A DNA stretch of 64,000 nt from Oscillospiraceae bacterium MB24-C1 (GTDB lineage: Bacteria; Bacillota; Clostridia; Oscillospirales; Ruminococcaceae): assembly GCA_030913685.1 (NCBI GenBank), contig CP133187.1, forward strand, positions 434,001 through 498,000. The letters run 5' to 3'. Shown one piece after another: positions 18,013 through 27,485 of this stretch. How positions within the stretch are numbered: the first letter of the stretch is position 1; the number at the start of each line of letters is the position of its first letter. A program made the translations under genes and the position numbers. The notes below the pieces were generated by a model that saw only the letters and a list, made by a program, of their open reading frames with translations, ran no database searches and was not told the origin of the DNA.

Positions 18013-18879
18013 ATGATGAAGAAAATCTTACTTTGCCCAAATCTAAAGCTTGCCAATGCGATGTCCTGCACCTCAGAGACAGTTGCCCGCCTTAAAAATT
18101 GCGGTCTCGTACCCATGTTGTCCAAGCAGGATGCTGAGATGCTTAATTGCTGTAAAGATATTGCGACGGACGATCTTGATACGCTGTTAAAGATATGCGA
18201 TGCGGTCATCGCTATCGGCGGTGACGGCACAATATTTCATCAGGCGGGCGTCGCCATGCGTTATGACAAGCCGATTTTAGGCATCAACTCTGGGCGTCTG
18301 GGCTTTTTATCCCAGATGGAGTCGAGCGATCTCTCTGATCTTGAGGCGCTTAAAACTGGTGAATTCGATATTGAAAACCGCATGGTGCTGCGCATGTCTG
18401 TCTTTGGTGCCAACGCGCAGCGGGTGACTGGTTTTGCCATCAACGACGTCGTGATTTGCCGCACACAGTTTGGACGCGCCATCGACATTAGTGTGCTGTG
18501 CGGTGCTGATACAGTAGGAGAATACCGCGCAGATGGCATTATCTTCGCCACCCCGACCGGCTCCACCGCCTATTCGCTTTCCGCCGGTGGCCCCATCATC
18601 GATCCCTCGGTCGAAACAATCACGATGACACCCATCTGCCCGCATTCGCTATCGGGCAGATCGATCGTTTTTTCGTCGGACAAATGTCTGGTTGTCAGAC
18701 CCCTCATGCCCGATCCCAACGCCGAGCTATGCGTGACGGTTGACGGTAAGGCCGTGGCCGACATCGGCAAAATTGATCACGTTTTAATTGAAAAATCGCG
18801 GTATGTTTCTCGCTTCATCTGTCTGAAAAACCGCAGTTTTTATCAAACACTGAATCAAAAGTTAAAACTTAGGGGGTAA
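18013..18879 (+). CDS. nadK: NAD(+) kinase
   Basis: A 288-aa NAD kinase with the hallmark GGDGTIFHQA at about 69-78, NSGRLGFLSQ, and the PTGSTAYSLSAGGPI block near 178-192. It phosphorylates NAD to NADP. It starts 3 bp after tlyA; a second ATG one codon later is equally possible. Confidence 0.96.
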   Translation: MMKKILLCPNLKLANAMSCTSETVARLKNCGLVPMLSKQDAEMLNCCKDIATDDLDTLLKICDAVIAIGGDGTIFHQAGVAMRYDKPILGINSGRLGFLSQMESSDLSDLEALKTGEFDIENRMVLRMSVFGANAQRVTGFAINDVVICRTQFGRAIDISVLCGADTVGEYRADGIIFATPTGSTAYSLSAGGPIIDPSVETITMTPICPHSLSGRSIVFSSDKCLVVRPLMPDPNAELCVTVDGKAVADIGKIDHVLIEKSRYVSRFICLKNRSFYQTLNQKLKLRG

Positions 18880-18884
18880 ACCAC

Positions 18885-19340
18885 ATGAAAGCAAGTCGTC
18901 ATGCTAAAATTTTGGAATTGATTGCCGATGAAGCAATAGATACGCAGGAGGGGTTGCTTGAACATCTCAAAGGCTGCGGCTTTGACGTGACCCAGGCAAC
19001 CGTATCGCGCGATATACGTGAGCTCGGCATTCATAAGGTGCGTTCAGAAAACGGCAGATACCGCTATGTGTCGATGCGCATTAAGCAAGGCGCAAACATG
19101 TCCGGTAAATTTGCTATGATCTTCAGTGAATCGGTCAAGGCGATTGATTATGCACAGAATATTGTGGTTATCAAATGCTTTACCGGTATGGCCAACGCCG
19201 CTTGCGCCACCTTTGACGCTGCGGAGTTTAGCGACGTTGTCGGTACGCTTTCAGGCGACGATACTTTTATTGTGGTCGCCCGTTCTATCGAAAGCGCCGC
19301 ACAAATCACCGAAAGACTTAAAAAGCTGATTAACAAGTAA
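18885..19340 (+). CDS. argR: Arginine repressor
   Basis: A 151-aa ArgR/AhrC with an N-terminal winged helix (VTQATVSRDIRELGIHKV near 35-52) and a C-terminal arginine-binding oligomerisation domain (GTLSGDDTFIVVARS). It regulates arginine biosynthesis and catabolism genes in response to arginine. The family is commonly found before recN in Firmicutes. The ribosome site AGGGGG sits at the end of nadK. Confidence 0.95.
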   Translation: MKASRHAKILELIADEAIDTQEGLLEHLKGCGFDVTQATVSRDIRELGIHKVRSENGRYRYVSMRIKQGANMSGKFAMIFSESVKAIDYAQNIVVIKCFTGMANAACATFDAAEFSDVVGTLSGDDTFIVVARSIESAAQITERLKKLINK

Positions 19341-19354
19341 GGCGGCGGAATAAG

Positions 19355-21031
19355 ATGCTTTCACAGCTTTGGATACAAAATATAGCGGTTATACAGAGCG
19401 CACAGATCGCCTTCAAGGGCGGTCTGAACGTGTTTACCGGCGAAACTGGTGCAGGTAAATCTATTTTGATTGGGGCCATTGGTGCTGTTTTGGGTTCGCG
19501 CACTTCTAAGGAGCTGATCCGCACCGGTGAGAAAAAGGCTTCGGTCACGGCGTTGTTTACAAATCTCTCGAATGCAGTCAACCAAAGCCTTGCCGAACTA
19601 GGCGTTGATGTGCAGGAAAATGAACTGCTGATTGAGCGCGAAATTACCAGCGACAGCACTGTTTGCCGTGTCAATGGCAAGCTGTCAACCGTTGCCATGC
19701 TCAAAAATATTGGCGCGCTGTTGATTCACACCCATGGACAGCAGGATAGCCAACTGTTGTCCCTGCCGGAGACGCACTTGCAATTTGTTGATAGCTACGG
19801 CGAATTACAGCCTGTCCTTGCAACCTATCGACAGCATTATGGGGAATTATGCAGCATTGAAAACAAGCTGGCCACAATCGAAACCGACGAGGCCTCAAAA
19901 GCCCGCCAGATTGATCTATTAAATTACGAAATAAACGAAATCACCACCTGCCGCTTGGTGGACGGCGAAGAAGAAGAATTGTTGACGCGCAGGCGGGTTA
20001 TAAGAAATGCCGAACATTTAAGCGAACTGCTGTACCGCTGCCGCCAGAACCTCTCAGGTGCGGAGGAATTCCAGGGCGCCATCGCGCTGCTGTCCGACAC
20101 CGCAGAGGCACTGGAGGATGCCAGCAAGTACATAGACGACCTTAATCAGGCCGCACAGACTGTTTCGAGCTTTGAATATGAGTTGGAGGATATCTCCTCA
20201 CAGTTGCGAGAGCAGCTTGACGCGCTGGAATTTGATCCGCGGGAGCTTGATGATATTGAAGAACGGCTCGATACTATTAGTCGGCTAAAGAAAAAATATG
20301 GCGGCAGCATCACCGAAATTCTCGCTTATTGTGAAAAGGCACAGCAGCAACTCGATGAGATAACGCTCTCAGAGCAAACGATACAAAAACTAAAAATGGC
20401 GCAGGAAAAGGCGAAGAAAGATGCCGAAGCCGCAGCGGGCGCCTTGACACAGGCGCGCCGTACCGCTGCCGACGGGCTAATTGACGCTGTCAAGGCAGAG
20501 CTACGCGATCTGGACATGCCCGCGGTACAGATGGATATTGCCATGACGAAAAAGCGTTTGGGTGATAACGGTGCAGACGAGGCGGAATTCCTGCTGTCGG
20601 TTAACCCAGGTGAGGCATTAAAGCCGCTCTCCAAAATTGCCTCGGGCGGTGAAATGAGCCGCATTATGCTCGGCATCAAGAACGTACTCTCCGGCAAGGA
20701 GGATATCGGGACGCTGATCTTTGACGAAATTGACACGGGAATCAGTGGGCGCGCAGCACAGAAAGTCGGAGCCAAGCTCCAGGCTGTCGCCAACAGCCGG
20801 CAGGTTATCTGCGTCACTCACTTAGCACAGGTGGCCGCCTTCGGTGAACATCATTTACTCATTGAAAAACAAGTCAGCGAGGGACGCACTTTTACACAGC
20901 TACAAGCGCTGGATGAAGAGGGGCGTGCAAAAGAACTGGCCCGAATCATGAACGGTGAACCGATCACTGCGCTAGCGCTTGAAAACGCGCGGCAGCTGCT
21001 TAAAAACAGTCGCCGTTCGCTAACGGCATAG
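19355..21031 (+). CDS. recN: DNA repair protein RecN
   Basis: A 558-aa SMC-like ATPase. Walker A GETGAGKS is at 29-36, a long coiled-coil middle runs from about 150 to 400, the signature ASGGEMSRIMLGIK follows near 428, and Walker B is LIFDEIDTGISG. It acts in double-strand break repair. It is the last gene before the tyrS regulatory region. Confidence 0.96.
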   Translation: MLSQLWIQNIAVIQSAQIAFKGGLNVFTGETGAGKSILIGAIGAVLGSRTSKELIRTGEKKASVTALFTNLSNAVNQSLAELGVDVQENELLIEREITSDSTVCRVNGKLSTVAMLKNIGALLIHTHGQQDSQLLSLPETHLQFVDSYGELQPVLATYRQHYGELCSIENKLATIETDEASKARQIDLLNYEINEITTCRLVDGEEEELLTRRRVIRNAEHLSELLYRCRQNLSGAEEFQGAIALLSDTAEALEDASKYIDDLNQAAQTVSSFEYELEDISSQLREQLDALEFDPRELDDIEERLDTISRLKKKYGGSITEILAYCEKAQQQLDEITLSEQTIQKLKMAQEKAKKDAEAAAGALTQARRTAADGLIDAVKAELRDLDMPAVQMDIAMTKKRLGDNGADEAEFLLSVNPGEALKPLSKIASGGEMSRIMLGIKNVLSGKEDIGTLIFDEIDTGISGRAAQKVGAKLQAVANSRQVICVTHLAQVAAFGEHHLLIEKQVSEGRTFTQLQALDEEGRAKELARIMNGEPITALALENARQLLKNSRRSLTA

Positions 21032-21051
21032 CACATATATTTTTATTAGGG

Positions 21052-21080
21052 TTGACAAACGTGTTTGGTAAGGCTATAAT
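21052..21080 (+). promoter_or_regulatory. Sigma-A promoter for tyrS
   Basis: TTGACA, 17 bp, TATAAT, a near-consensus promoter just upstream of the T-box leader. Confidence 0.9.
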
Positions 21081-21089
21081 CTAGCTTAA

Positions 21090-21356
21090 TGGCTGTGAAG
21101 GGAATAAGTAGCTTTAATCTTGCGTGCCGCAGAGAGTTCCTGGTTGGTGTAAAGGAACGCCGCAGACTTTAGCGAATACTTCCCGGAGCTGCAGATGCAA
21201 ACGCAGTTTTTAAAACTGTCAGTCGTATCTGCCGGGTGCGCCCGTTATGGTGCGAGAACGTGTTTGCGTTCGGTGAGGCCGCTTTTGCGGCGAACAGAGG
21301 TGGTACCGCGTTAAATTTTACGCCCTCTGCTCCGATATCGGGGCAGAGGGCGTTTT
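21090..21356 (+). ncRNA. T-box riboswitch, tyrosine specifier
   Basis: The leader shows the invariant T-box sequence AGAGGTGGTACCGCG near 21297-21311, which pairs with the uncharged tRNA acceptor end. A UAC tyrosine specifier lies in the context GCGAATACTTCC near 21176. The terminator stem is CGCCCTCTGC...GCAGAGGGCG at about 21321-21349 followed by TTTTT. Uncharged tRNA-Tyr should favour the antiterminator and switch on tyrS. Confidence 0.93.
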
Positions 21357-21408
21357 TGTGATTAATCATTCTAGAATAAGACAAGCTATTAAAAAGGAGA
21401 AGATCAAT

Positions 21409-22629
21409 ATGACAGTATTTGAAGAACTCAAGCGCCGTGGATTAGTTGCACAGACTACAAATGAAGAAGCGATTCAAAAGGCGCTAGATAACGAGCGTGT
21501 AACCTTCTATATCGGTTTTGACGCCACGGCAGACAGCCTACATGTCGGCCACTTTTTACAGATTCTGATCATCAAGCGCTTGCAGATGGCGGGGCATCGC
21601 CCCATCGTACTGCTGGGCACCGGTACCACGATGGTCGGTGACCCTTCGGGCAAAAGCGACATGAGAAAGATGCTCACTGTCGATCAGATCAACCACAATG
21701 CCGAATGCTTTAAAAAGCAGATGGAAAAATTCATCGACTTTTCTCCTGAAAAGTGTATTGTGGCGCGCAACGGCGACTGGCTGAAGGATCTTAACTACAT
21801 TCAGCTACTGCGCGATGTCGGCGTACATTTCTCGGTCAACCGCATGCTCTCCGCCGAATGCTATAAATCCCGCATGGAAAAAGGCCTGACCTTCTTAGAA
21901 TTCAACTACATGATTATGCAGAGCTACGATTTCCTGCACCTCTACAGAACCTACAACAATACGATGGAGCTGGGTGGAGACGACCAGTGGTCCAACATTC
22001 TGGGCGGTGTTGATCTTGTACGCCGCGCAGAGGGCAAAGAGGTTTTTGGCATGACCTTCAATCTTTTGACCAACAGCGAAGGTAATAAGATGGGCAAGAC
22101 CGAAAAAGGCGCCGTGTGGCTTGATCGTGAGAAAATGCCGCCTTATGAATTCTTCCAGTACTGGCGTAACGTCGGCGACAATGACGTCATCAAGTGCCTG
22201 AAGTTTTTGACCTTCCTGCCGATTGAGGAAATTGAAGCAATGGAAAGCTGGGAGGGCGCACAGTTAAACCGCGCAAAAGAAATTTTGGCTTTTGAACTGA
22301 CTAAGATGGTTCACAGCGAAGAAGATGCCCAGAAGGCGCTGGATGCAGCCCGTGCGCTGTTTGTTTCGGGGGCTGACAGCGAACACATGCCCTCGACTGA
22401 GATTACACTGACGGATGGCGCCATCAACATCGTTGAGCTGTTAAAGGTCACAGGCCTCGCCTCATCCAACGGTGAAGCCCGCCGCTTAATCCAGCAGGGC
22501 GGCATCATGGTAGACGATGAAAAGGTGGGCGACTTTGCCGCTAATATTCCCGCCGCGGCCTTTGAAAAAGGCTATGTTGTCATTAAAAAGGGTAAAAAGG
22601 TGTTCCATAAGGCTGTTTTACAGGCTTAG
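21409..22629 (+). CDS. tyrS: Tyrosine--tRNA ligase
   Basis: A 406-aa class I TyrRS with the HIGH-type motif HVGH at 45-48, the KMSKS-type motif KMGKT near 227-231 and a C-terminal S4 RNA-binding domain. The ATG at 21409 follows AAAAAGGAGAAG; an upstream in-frame codon at 21358 lies in the terminator tail and is not the start. Its expression is set by the T-box leader. Confidence 0.97.
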   Translation: MTVFEELKRRGLVAQTTNEEAIQKALDNERVTFYIGFDATADSLHVGHFLQILIIKRLQMAGHRPIVLLGTGTTMVGDPSGKSDMRKMLTVDQINHNAECFKKQMEKFIDFSPEKCIVARNGDWLKDLNYIQLLRDVGVHFSVNRMLSAECYKSRMEKGLTFLEFNYMIMQSYDFLHLYRTYNNTMELGGDDQWSNILGGVDLVRRAEGKEVFGMTFNLLTNSEGNKMGKTEKGAVWLDREKMPPYEFFQYWRNVGDNDVIKCLKFLTFLPIEEIEAMESWEGAQLNRAKEILAFELTKMVHSEEDAQKALDAARALFVSGADSEHMPSTEITLTDGAINIVELLKVTGLASSNGEARRLIQQGGIMVDDEKVGDFAANIPAAAFEKGYVVIKKGKKVFHKAVLQA

Positions 22630-22739
22630 AACTTATAGCCAATCGGCGTGTCAAGGATTTGATGCGCCGATTGACTTTTTGACGCTGTTGCCCTATACTG
22701 ATGACATATTATTTGATACAGTAAGGGGAGAGGGGCCGC

Positions 22740-23093
22740 TTGATAATTTTATTACAGCGGCGCAAACGCCTTATTTTATTTGCTGTGTTGCTGCTTGCAG
22801 CGGCATATTTTTTCTTGGATTATATTCATTTCGGTTGCCTTTTTCAGCGCTTTTTGCATATTCCATGTCCGGGCTGCGGCATGACGAGGGCAATAAAATC
22901 TGCGCTGGCGCTGGATTGGAAATCTGCCTTTTCATACCATCCAATGGTATTTTCGCTCCCGCTGGTGGCGGGCTATATTCTAATGAACGGGCGTCTGTTG
23001 AAGCATAAAGGTTTTAACGATTTCATATTGGTGTTAATCGGAGCCGGTTTTTTAGTTAACTATATTATTAAGCTGGCCGGCTTGTCCGGGTAG
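22740..23093 (+). CDS. DUF2752 membrane protein
   Basis: A 117-aa protein of the DUF2752 family with four hydrophobic segments and the family motif CPGCGMTRA at about 43-51. The function is unknown. It is followed 21 bp later by a TM2-domain gene, and such pairs are common in Clostridia. Confidence 0.85.
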   Translation: MIILLQRRKRLILFAVLLLAAAYFFLDYIHFGCLFQRFLHIPCPGCGMTRAIKSALALDWKSAFSYHPMVFSLPLVAGYILMNGRLLKHKGFNDFILVLIGAGFLVNYIIKLAGLSG

Positions 23094-23114
23094 TACTAAA
23101 CAGGGGGATATTTT

Positions 23115-23510
23115 ATGTATTGCAGAAATTGCGGCAACGCTATGGATGACAGGGCGGTGGTTTGCGTCAAATGTGGTGTACGGGCTGGTGATGGTCCAAA
23201 CTACTGCCAGAATTGTGGCAGGGAGACCACTGCACCTAATGCCGTTGTCTGCACCTATTGTGGCGCAGGTCTGATTCAGCCAATACCGGCTTACGGTCAA
23301 AAGTCACGGCTGGCGGCCGGCTTGTTCGGCATATTTTTAGGTGGTCTTGGTATTCACAATTTTTATTTGGGATATACCGGTAGAGCTATTGCTCAGATTG
23401 CGCTGTCATTCTGCTTTGGCATTGGCGCAATCTGGGGTCTCGTCGAGGGTATTATGTTGCTGGCCGGGGCTATCAACTGTGACGCTAACGGTACTCCACT
23501 CAAGGATTAA
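23115..23510 (+). CDS. Double zinc-ribbon TM2 domain protein
   Basis: A 131-aa protein with two N-terminal zinc ribbons (Cys 3, 6, 17, 20 and Cys 31, 34, 46, 49), a short linker, and a C-terminal TM2 domain with LGGLGIHNFYLGYTGRAIAQ from about 76. CAGGGGG precedes the ATG. Role unknown; a terminator follows. Confidence 0.87.
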   Translation: MYCRNCGNAMDDRAVVCVKCGVRAGDGPNYCQNCGRETTAPNAVVCTYCGAGLIQPIPAYGQKSRLAAGLFGIFLGGLGIHNFYLGYTGRAIAQIALSFCFGIGAIWGLVEGIMLLAGAINCDANGTPLKD

Positions 23511-23563
23511 TATACTGTAACCCCATTGAAAAGCAACGTAAAGAGATAAGTTAATAAAAAGTA

Positions 23564-23588
23564 AAAAAGCTGCCATTGGCAGCTTTTT
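23564..23588 (+). terminator. Intrinsic terminator after the TM2 gene
   Basis: AAAAAGCTGCC / GGCAGCTTTTT with a 3-nt loop. The A and T tracts make it usable on both strands. Confidence 0.9.
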
Positions 23589-23710
23589 GTTTTCTTCTGT
23601 ATTGCCCAACCAATATAGATTAAACACAAGCCGCCGAGCCGATTTTCCGCTTTGGGCAGCGTTTTTTAACGTATACCCATGCAAATCGGCCGACGGCTTA
23701 TTATTTATTT

Positions 23711-25456
23711 TTATTCGGATATTGCACGAACGATACCGCGTTCGGTATCGACAGCAACGTCAGAACCGCTCTTTAATCGAGTGGTTGCACCGACCGCGCC
23801 CACCAACACCGGCTTGCCAAGTGTCAAGCCCACAATGGCTGCGTGACTGTTAAGCCCTGGCTCTTCGGTGACAATGGCGGCAGCTGTTCGCATCTCGTCG
23901 AGAATGGCGTTGCTGGTTGAAGGCATAACCAACACGTCGCCGGGGTGGTATTTTGCAGCAACCTCCTCCTCGTTTTTACAAATACACAGCCGGCCAATGC
24001 CGACTAACTTGCCAACACCCACGCCGGACAGCAACGTATCACCAACCAAATGAACCTTAATCATATTGGTTGTACCGGGAATGCCGATCGGAACACCTGC
24101 CGTAAGCACTGTCAGATCGCCAGATTTAACATAGCCCTGTCTTCTTGCCAATTGTATAGCATGCTCAAGCGCTTCATCGGTGGTTTTTTTCAAAGGCATA
24201 ACAACAGGGGAGATACCCCATGAAATTGCAAGATGACGGCAGGTTTGCTCGGTTATTGCGCAGGCAATAATGGGGGCGCTCGGGCGGTATTTACAAACAA
24301 GCCGTGCCGTCTCACCGCTATGGGTAATGGTCACAATGGCCTGTGCACCAACATCCATGGCGGTGGTGCAGGCAGAATGCGCGATAGCATCTGAGACGCT
24401 TAAATGCGCTTCAGAGCTGCGGGCGCGCAACCTTTTATCGTAGTTGATATCCTGTTCGGTGCGCTCGGCAATAGCGGCCATGGTCTGCACCGCCTCAACC
24501 GGGAATTTTCCGGCGGCGGTTTCGCCTGAGAGCATAATGGCCGAGGTACCGTCGTAGATGGCATTCGCGACATCACTCATCTCGGCGCGGGTGGGGCGTG
24601 CATGCTGAATCATCGATTCTAACATCTGCGTGGCGGTGATAACTGGCTTGCCCGCAGTAGAACAATGCACAATAAGTCTCTTTTGGATAATTGGAATTTC
24701 AGTGAAGTCGATTTCAACGCCCATGTCGCCGCGCGCGATCATAATGCCATCCGAAACAGCCAGTATCTCGTCAATATTGGCGACACCCTCGGCATTTTCA
24801 AGCTTGGCGATGATCTTGATACTATCGCATTTATGGCTGTCGAGTAGCTCTCGAATATCTAGAATGTCGCGTGCACAGCGAACAAAGGAAGCTGCGATAA
24901 AATCAAAGCCATTTTCAATACCAAACAGAATATCCGACTCGTCCTGTGCGCTTAGATAGGGCATGGAAAGTGCAACACCTGGTACGTTGACGCTTTTGCG
25001 GTTTGAGATCGGGCCACCATGCACGACCTTGCAGTGAATGTCGTTATCGACTACATCTGTCACCGAAAGCTCTATCAAACCGTCATCCAACAGAAGCTTG
25101 GTTCCAGGCCTGACATCGGTGGGCAAATTTTGATATGTCACCGATGCAATTTGCGTATTACCTAGCAGATCACGTGTTGTCAAGGTGAAGTCGCTGCCGT
25201 CAGCAAGAACTACCTTTCCTTCTTCAAAATTTCGCAGTCTTATTTCCGGCCCTCGGGTGTCGAGCAGTGCGGCAATAGGAAGATTCAATTCTTCACGGAC
25301 TTGCTTGAGAGCCTTGAGCCGTGCTAAGTGTTCGGCATGGGTACCGTGGGAGAAGTTAAATCTCGCCACATTCATGCCGGCAAGCGCTATCTGACGCAGG
25401 ATATCCCCTTGATCAGTAGCGGGGCCCAGTGTACAAACAATCTTGGTTTTTCTCAT
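23711..25456 (-). CDS. pyk: Pyruvate kinase with C-terminal PEP-utiliser domain
   Basis: A 581-aa pyruvate kinase. It has the N-terminal TKIVCTLGPAT, the active-site MIARGDMGVEI near 245, and TATQMLESM. An extra C-terminal domain of about 110 residues carries TEEPGLNSHAAIVGLTLGKP, the phosphohistidine-type PEP-utiliser domain found in the long bacillar and clostridial enzymes. It makes ATP from PEP at the end of glycolysis. A long structured 5' leader precedes it. Confidence 0.96.
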   Translation of the reverse strand: MRKTKIVCTLGPATDQGDILRQIALAGMNVARFNFSHGTHAEHLARLKALKQVREELNLPIAALLDTRGPEIRLRNFEEGKVVLADGSDFTLTTRDLLGNTQIASVTYQNLPTDVRPGTKLLLDDGLIELSVTDVVDNDIHCKVVHGGPISNRKSVNVPGVALSMPYLSAQDESDILFGIENGFDFIAASFVRCARDILDIRELLDSHKCDSIKIIAKLENAEGVANIDEILAVSDGIMIARGDMGVEIDFTEIPIIQKRLIVHCSTAGKPVITATQMLESMIQHARPTRAEMSDVANAIYDGTSAIMLSGETAAGKFPVEAVQTMAAIAERTEQDINYDKRLRARSSEAHLSVSDAIAHSACTTAMDVGAQAIVTITHSGETARLVCKYRPSAPIIACAITEQTCRHLAISWGISPVVMPLKKTTDEALEHAIQLARRQGYVKSGDLTVLTAGVPIGIPGTTNMIKVHLVGDTLLSGVGVGKLVGIGRLCICKNEEEVAAKYHPGDVLVMPSTSNAILDEMRTAAAIVTEEPGLNSHAAIVGLTLGKPVLVGAVGATTRLKSGSDVAVDTERGIVRAISE

Positions 25457-25660
25457 ATACTTACCCCTTTTTATGCAAAGGCGCGGCCTGAAAAACAGTC
25501 CGCGCCCGATATTAACATATCAAAAGCGGCCGCCCTGTTAAGGGACAACCGTTGTATGTGCCACACAAGCGCAAAGTGCTCAGCGGCAAAACGAAACTAT
25601 CAAAAGCGGTTGCCCTTTAAGGGGCGAGCTGTTAGATGTCGACTAGTATACTAATCCTTT
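25457..25660 (-). other. Structured leader of pyk with two repeat units
   Basis: About 200 nt lie between the pyk promoter and its start. Two related units of about 43 nt occur at 25518-25560 and 25598-25640. On the minus strand each runs from ACAT-CAAC, through a small CCCTTAA-AGGG hairpin, to CCGCTTTTGATA. A third strong hairpin (GGCGCGGCCTG / CAGTCCGCGCC) lies at about 25480-25506, near the ribosome site AAAAAGGGG. I do not recognise a known riboswitch class. Confidence 0.5.
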
Positions 25661-25666
25661 TCGGCT

Positions 25667-25696
25667 ATTATACCAGAGAAAAGCGATAGACTGCAA
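25667..25696 (-). promoter_or_regulatory. Promoter for pyk
   Basis: On the minus strand TTGCAG, 18 bp, TATAAT. The -35 box lies inside the downstream arm of the dapB terminator. Confidence 0.65.
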
Positions 25697-25729
25697 GTAC
25701 ATTCATAGATTTACTTACAATCTATCGCT
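25677..25729 (-). terminator. Intrinsic terminator of the asd-dapA-dapB operon
   Basis: An 18-bp stem with two G-U pairs (arms 25682-25699 and 25712-25729, 12-nt loop), followed on the minus strand by CTTTTC. Confidence 0.8.
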
Positions 25730-25788
25730 AAATGATGAAACGTATTGTACCTTTAGATACTATTCGACCTGTAAAAGCTAAGACAAGG

Positions 25789-26541
25789 TTAGAATTTAAG
25801 GATATCCTTCATATTATATAACCCAGGTTCTTTGTCGGATGCCATGAAAACAGCGGCCTTTAGCGCGCCGATAGCAAAGACATCCTTCGAACTTGCAGCA
25901 TGTGAAAGGGTAATGACCTCATCCATACCGCAGAACATAATCTCATGTTCGCCCGCAATCGTACCACCGCGGACAGCGTGCATACCGATTTCGCTAGACT
26001 CTCGGCGCTTTCTCACCGCGTGACGGTCATAGACCAGTTCGGGTTCGTAGGGTAACGCTTCCGTGATAGCATTTGCCATCATGATAGCGGTTCCGGAAGG
26101 TGCATCAATCTTTTGGTTGTGATGTTTTTCGATAATTTCTATATCAAAGCCCTTGCCCAGCACGGTAGCGGCATGTCTGGCCAGCTCACAGAGCAGATTA
26201 ACACCTAGCGACATATTAAAAGTAAAGAAGATAGGCACACTCTTTGCCGCCTCCTGAATCATGGCAATATCTGCTTCGCTCATTCCAGTGGTTGCGATAA
26301 CAGCCGGAATCTGGTTCTTTTTGGCGAACGCCAGCAGATGAGGGAGGGTAGAAGGGTGGGAAAAATCCACGATGACGTCGGCGGAAACAGGCGCATTTTC
26401 AAAGCCTGCATAGATGGGGTAAGGTAGCGTACTGCTTTCTTTTTGATCTATGCCCGCCAGCACCGTAATATCTAGTTTCGGGGCGACAGCGCCCACCGTA
26501 CGCCCCATTGCGCCGAGGGCACCTGAAATAATAATGTTCAT
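25789..26541 (-). CDS. dapB: 4-hydroxy-tetrahydrodipicolinate reductase
   Basis: A 250-aa DapB with the NAD(P)H-binding GALGAMGRTV at about 7-16, DFSHPSTL, and the catalytic EKHHNQKIDAPSGTA block. It reduces the DapA product to tetrahydrodipicolinate on the way to meso-DAP and lysine. It is the last gene of the riboswitch-controlled operon, and AAGGAGA precedes the ATG. Confidence 0.96.
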   Translation of the reverse strand: MNIIISGALGAMGRTVGAVAPKLDITVLAGIDQKESSTLPYPIYAGFENAPVSADVIVDFSHPSTLPHLLAFAKKNQIPAVIATTGMSEADIAMIQEAAKSVPIFFTFNMSLGVNLLCELARHAATVLGKGFDIEIIEKHHNQKIDAPSGTAIMMANAITEALPYEPELVYDRHAVRKRRESSEIGMHAVRGGTIAGEHEIMFCGMDEVITLSHAASSKDVFAIGALKAAVFMASDKEPGLYNMKDILKF

Positions 26542-26552
26542 GAGGGTCTCCT

Positions 26553-27446
26553 TTATGCGTTAATCAGATGATATTTTACCATGACATCACGCAGATGCTG
26601 TTTGGCAGCTGGCGACATTTCATCCAACGGCAGCCGGCAGGAGCCTGCAGCAAAGCCCATAAAGTTGAGCGCCTGCTTCACCGGAATGGGGTTAACATCC
26701 GAGAAAAGTGCAGCAATCAGCTCGATGTGAGCGATTTGTAGATCGGCGCTTTCTTTGACCTTGCCATCAAAATAAAGCTGACAAATGTCATGTGTTTCTC
26801 TCGGGCAGATGTTTGAAAGCACCGAGATAACACCCTTGCCGCCCAGTGACAAGAGGGGGACAATCTGATCGTCATTGCCAGAATAGATGTCAAGATTGTC
26901 GCCGCACAGTGCATGGGTTTGTGCAATGGCAGAAATGTCGCCGCTGGCTTCTTTAAGCGCCACAATGTTCGGATGCTTTGCAAGCTCAGCATAAGTCGTG
27001 GGTTTAAAAGTTACGCCAGTGCGGCTGGGCACGCTGTAGACCACAATAGGCAGATCGGTGGCGTCCGCAATCGCGTTATAGTGACGGACAAGGCCGGTCT
27101 GTGAGGCCTTGTTATAGTACGGCGAAACATGGAGCAGGGCATCAGCACCCACCTGTTTTGCTTCTTTGCTCAGCCAGACGGCATAGGCAGTATCGTTGCT
27201 GCCTACACCCGCGATAACCGGTACGCGGTGATTCACTGTTTCAACAGCAAAACGGATACACTCGGTGTGTTCTTCGTCGGTTAAAGTTGAGGATTCGCCT
27301 GTGGTTCCGCAGATGACAATGGCATCGGTACCGTTATCAATCTGAAAGTCTATCAGTCTGGCAAGCTCTTTATAGTTGATGCTGCCGTCTTCAAACATTG
27401 GGGTGGCAATAGCGCAACCTGCGCCGCGAAAAATTTCTCTTTTCAT
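26553..27446 (-). CDS. dapA: 4-hydroxy-tetrahydrodipicolinate synthase
   Basis: A 297-aa class I aldolase. The Schiff-base lysine is in IVALKEASGD near 162, the catalytic tyrosine in IVVYSVPSRTG near 136, and the GTTGESSTL substrate loop near 46. It condenses pyruvate with aspartate semialdehyde. It lies 11 bp upstream of dapB. Confidence 0.97.
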   Translation of the reverse strand: MKREIFRGAGCAIATPMFEDGSINYKELARLIDFQIDNGTDAIVICGTTGESSTLTDEEHTECIRFAVETVNHRVPVIAGVGSNDTAYAVWLSKEAKQVGADALLHVSPYYNKASQTGLVRHYNAIADATDLPIVVYSVPSRTGVTFKPTTYAELAKHPNIVALKEASGDISAIAQTHALCGDNLDIYSGNDDQIVPLLSLGGKGVISVLSNICPRETHDICQLYFDGKVKESADLQIAHIELIAALFSDVNPIPVKQALNFMGFAAGSCRLPLDEMSPAAKQHLRDVMVKYHLINA

Positions 27447-27485
27447 AGCTGCTTGCTCCTTACTGTCAATTCTATGGTCTGTCGA

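Noticed and set aside
22517-23008. 163-codon frame overlapping tyrS and the DUF2752 gene
   Set aside because: It is a different-frame shadow of two well supported genes, with no family features of its own.
23628-23702. Terminator for pyk
   Set aside because: An imperfect AAGCCG/CGGCTT stem spans the region after the pyk stop, but the loop is long and no T tract follows on the minus strand. The AT-flanked stem at 23564-23588 could serve both strands instead.
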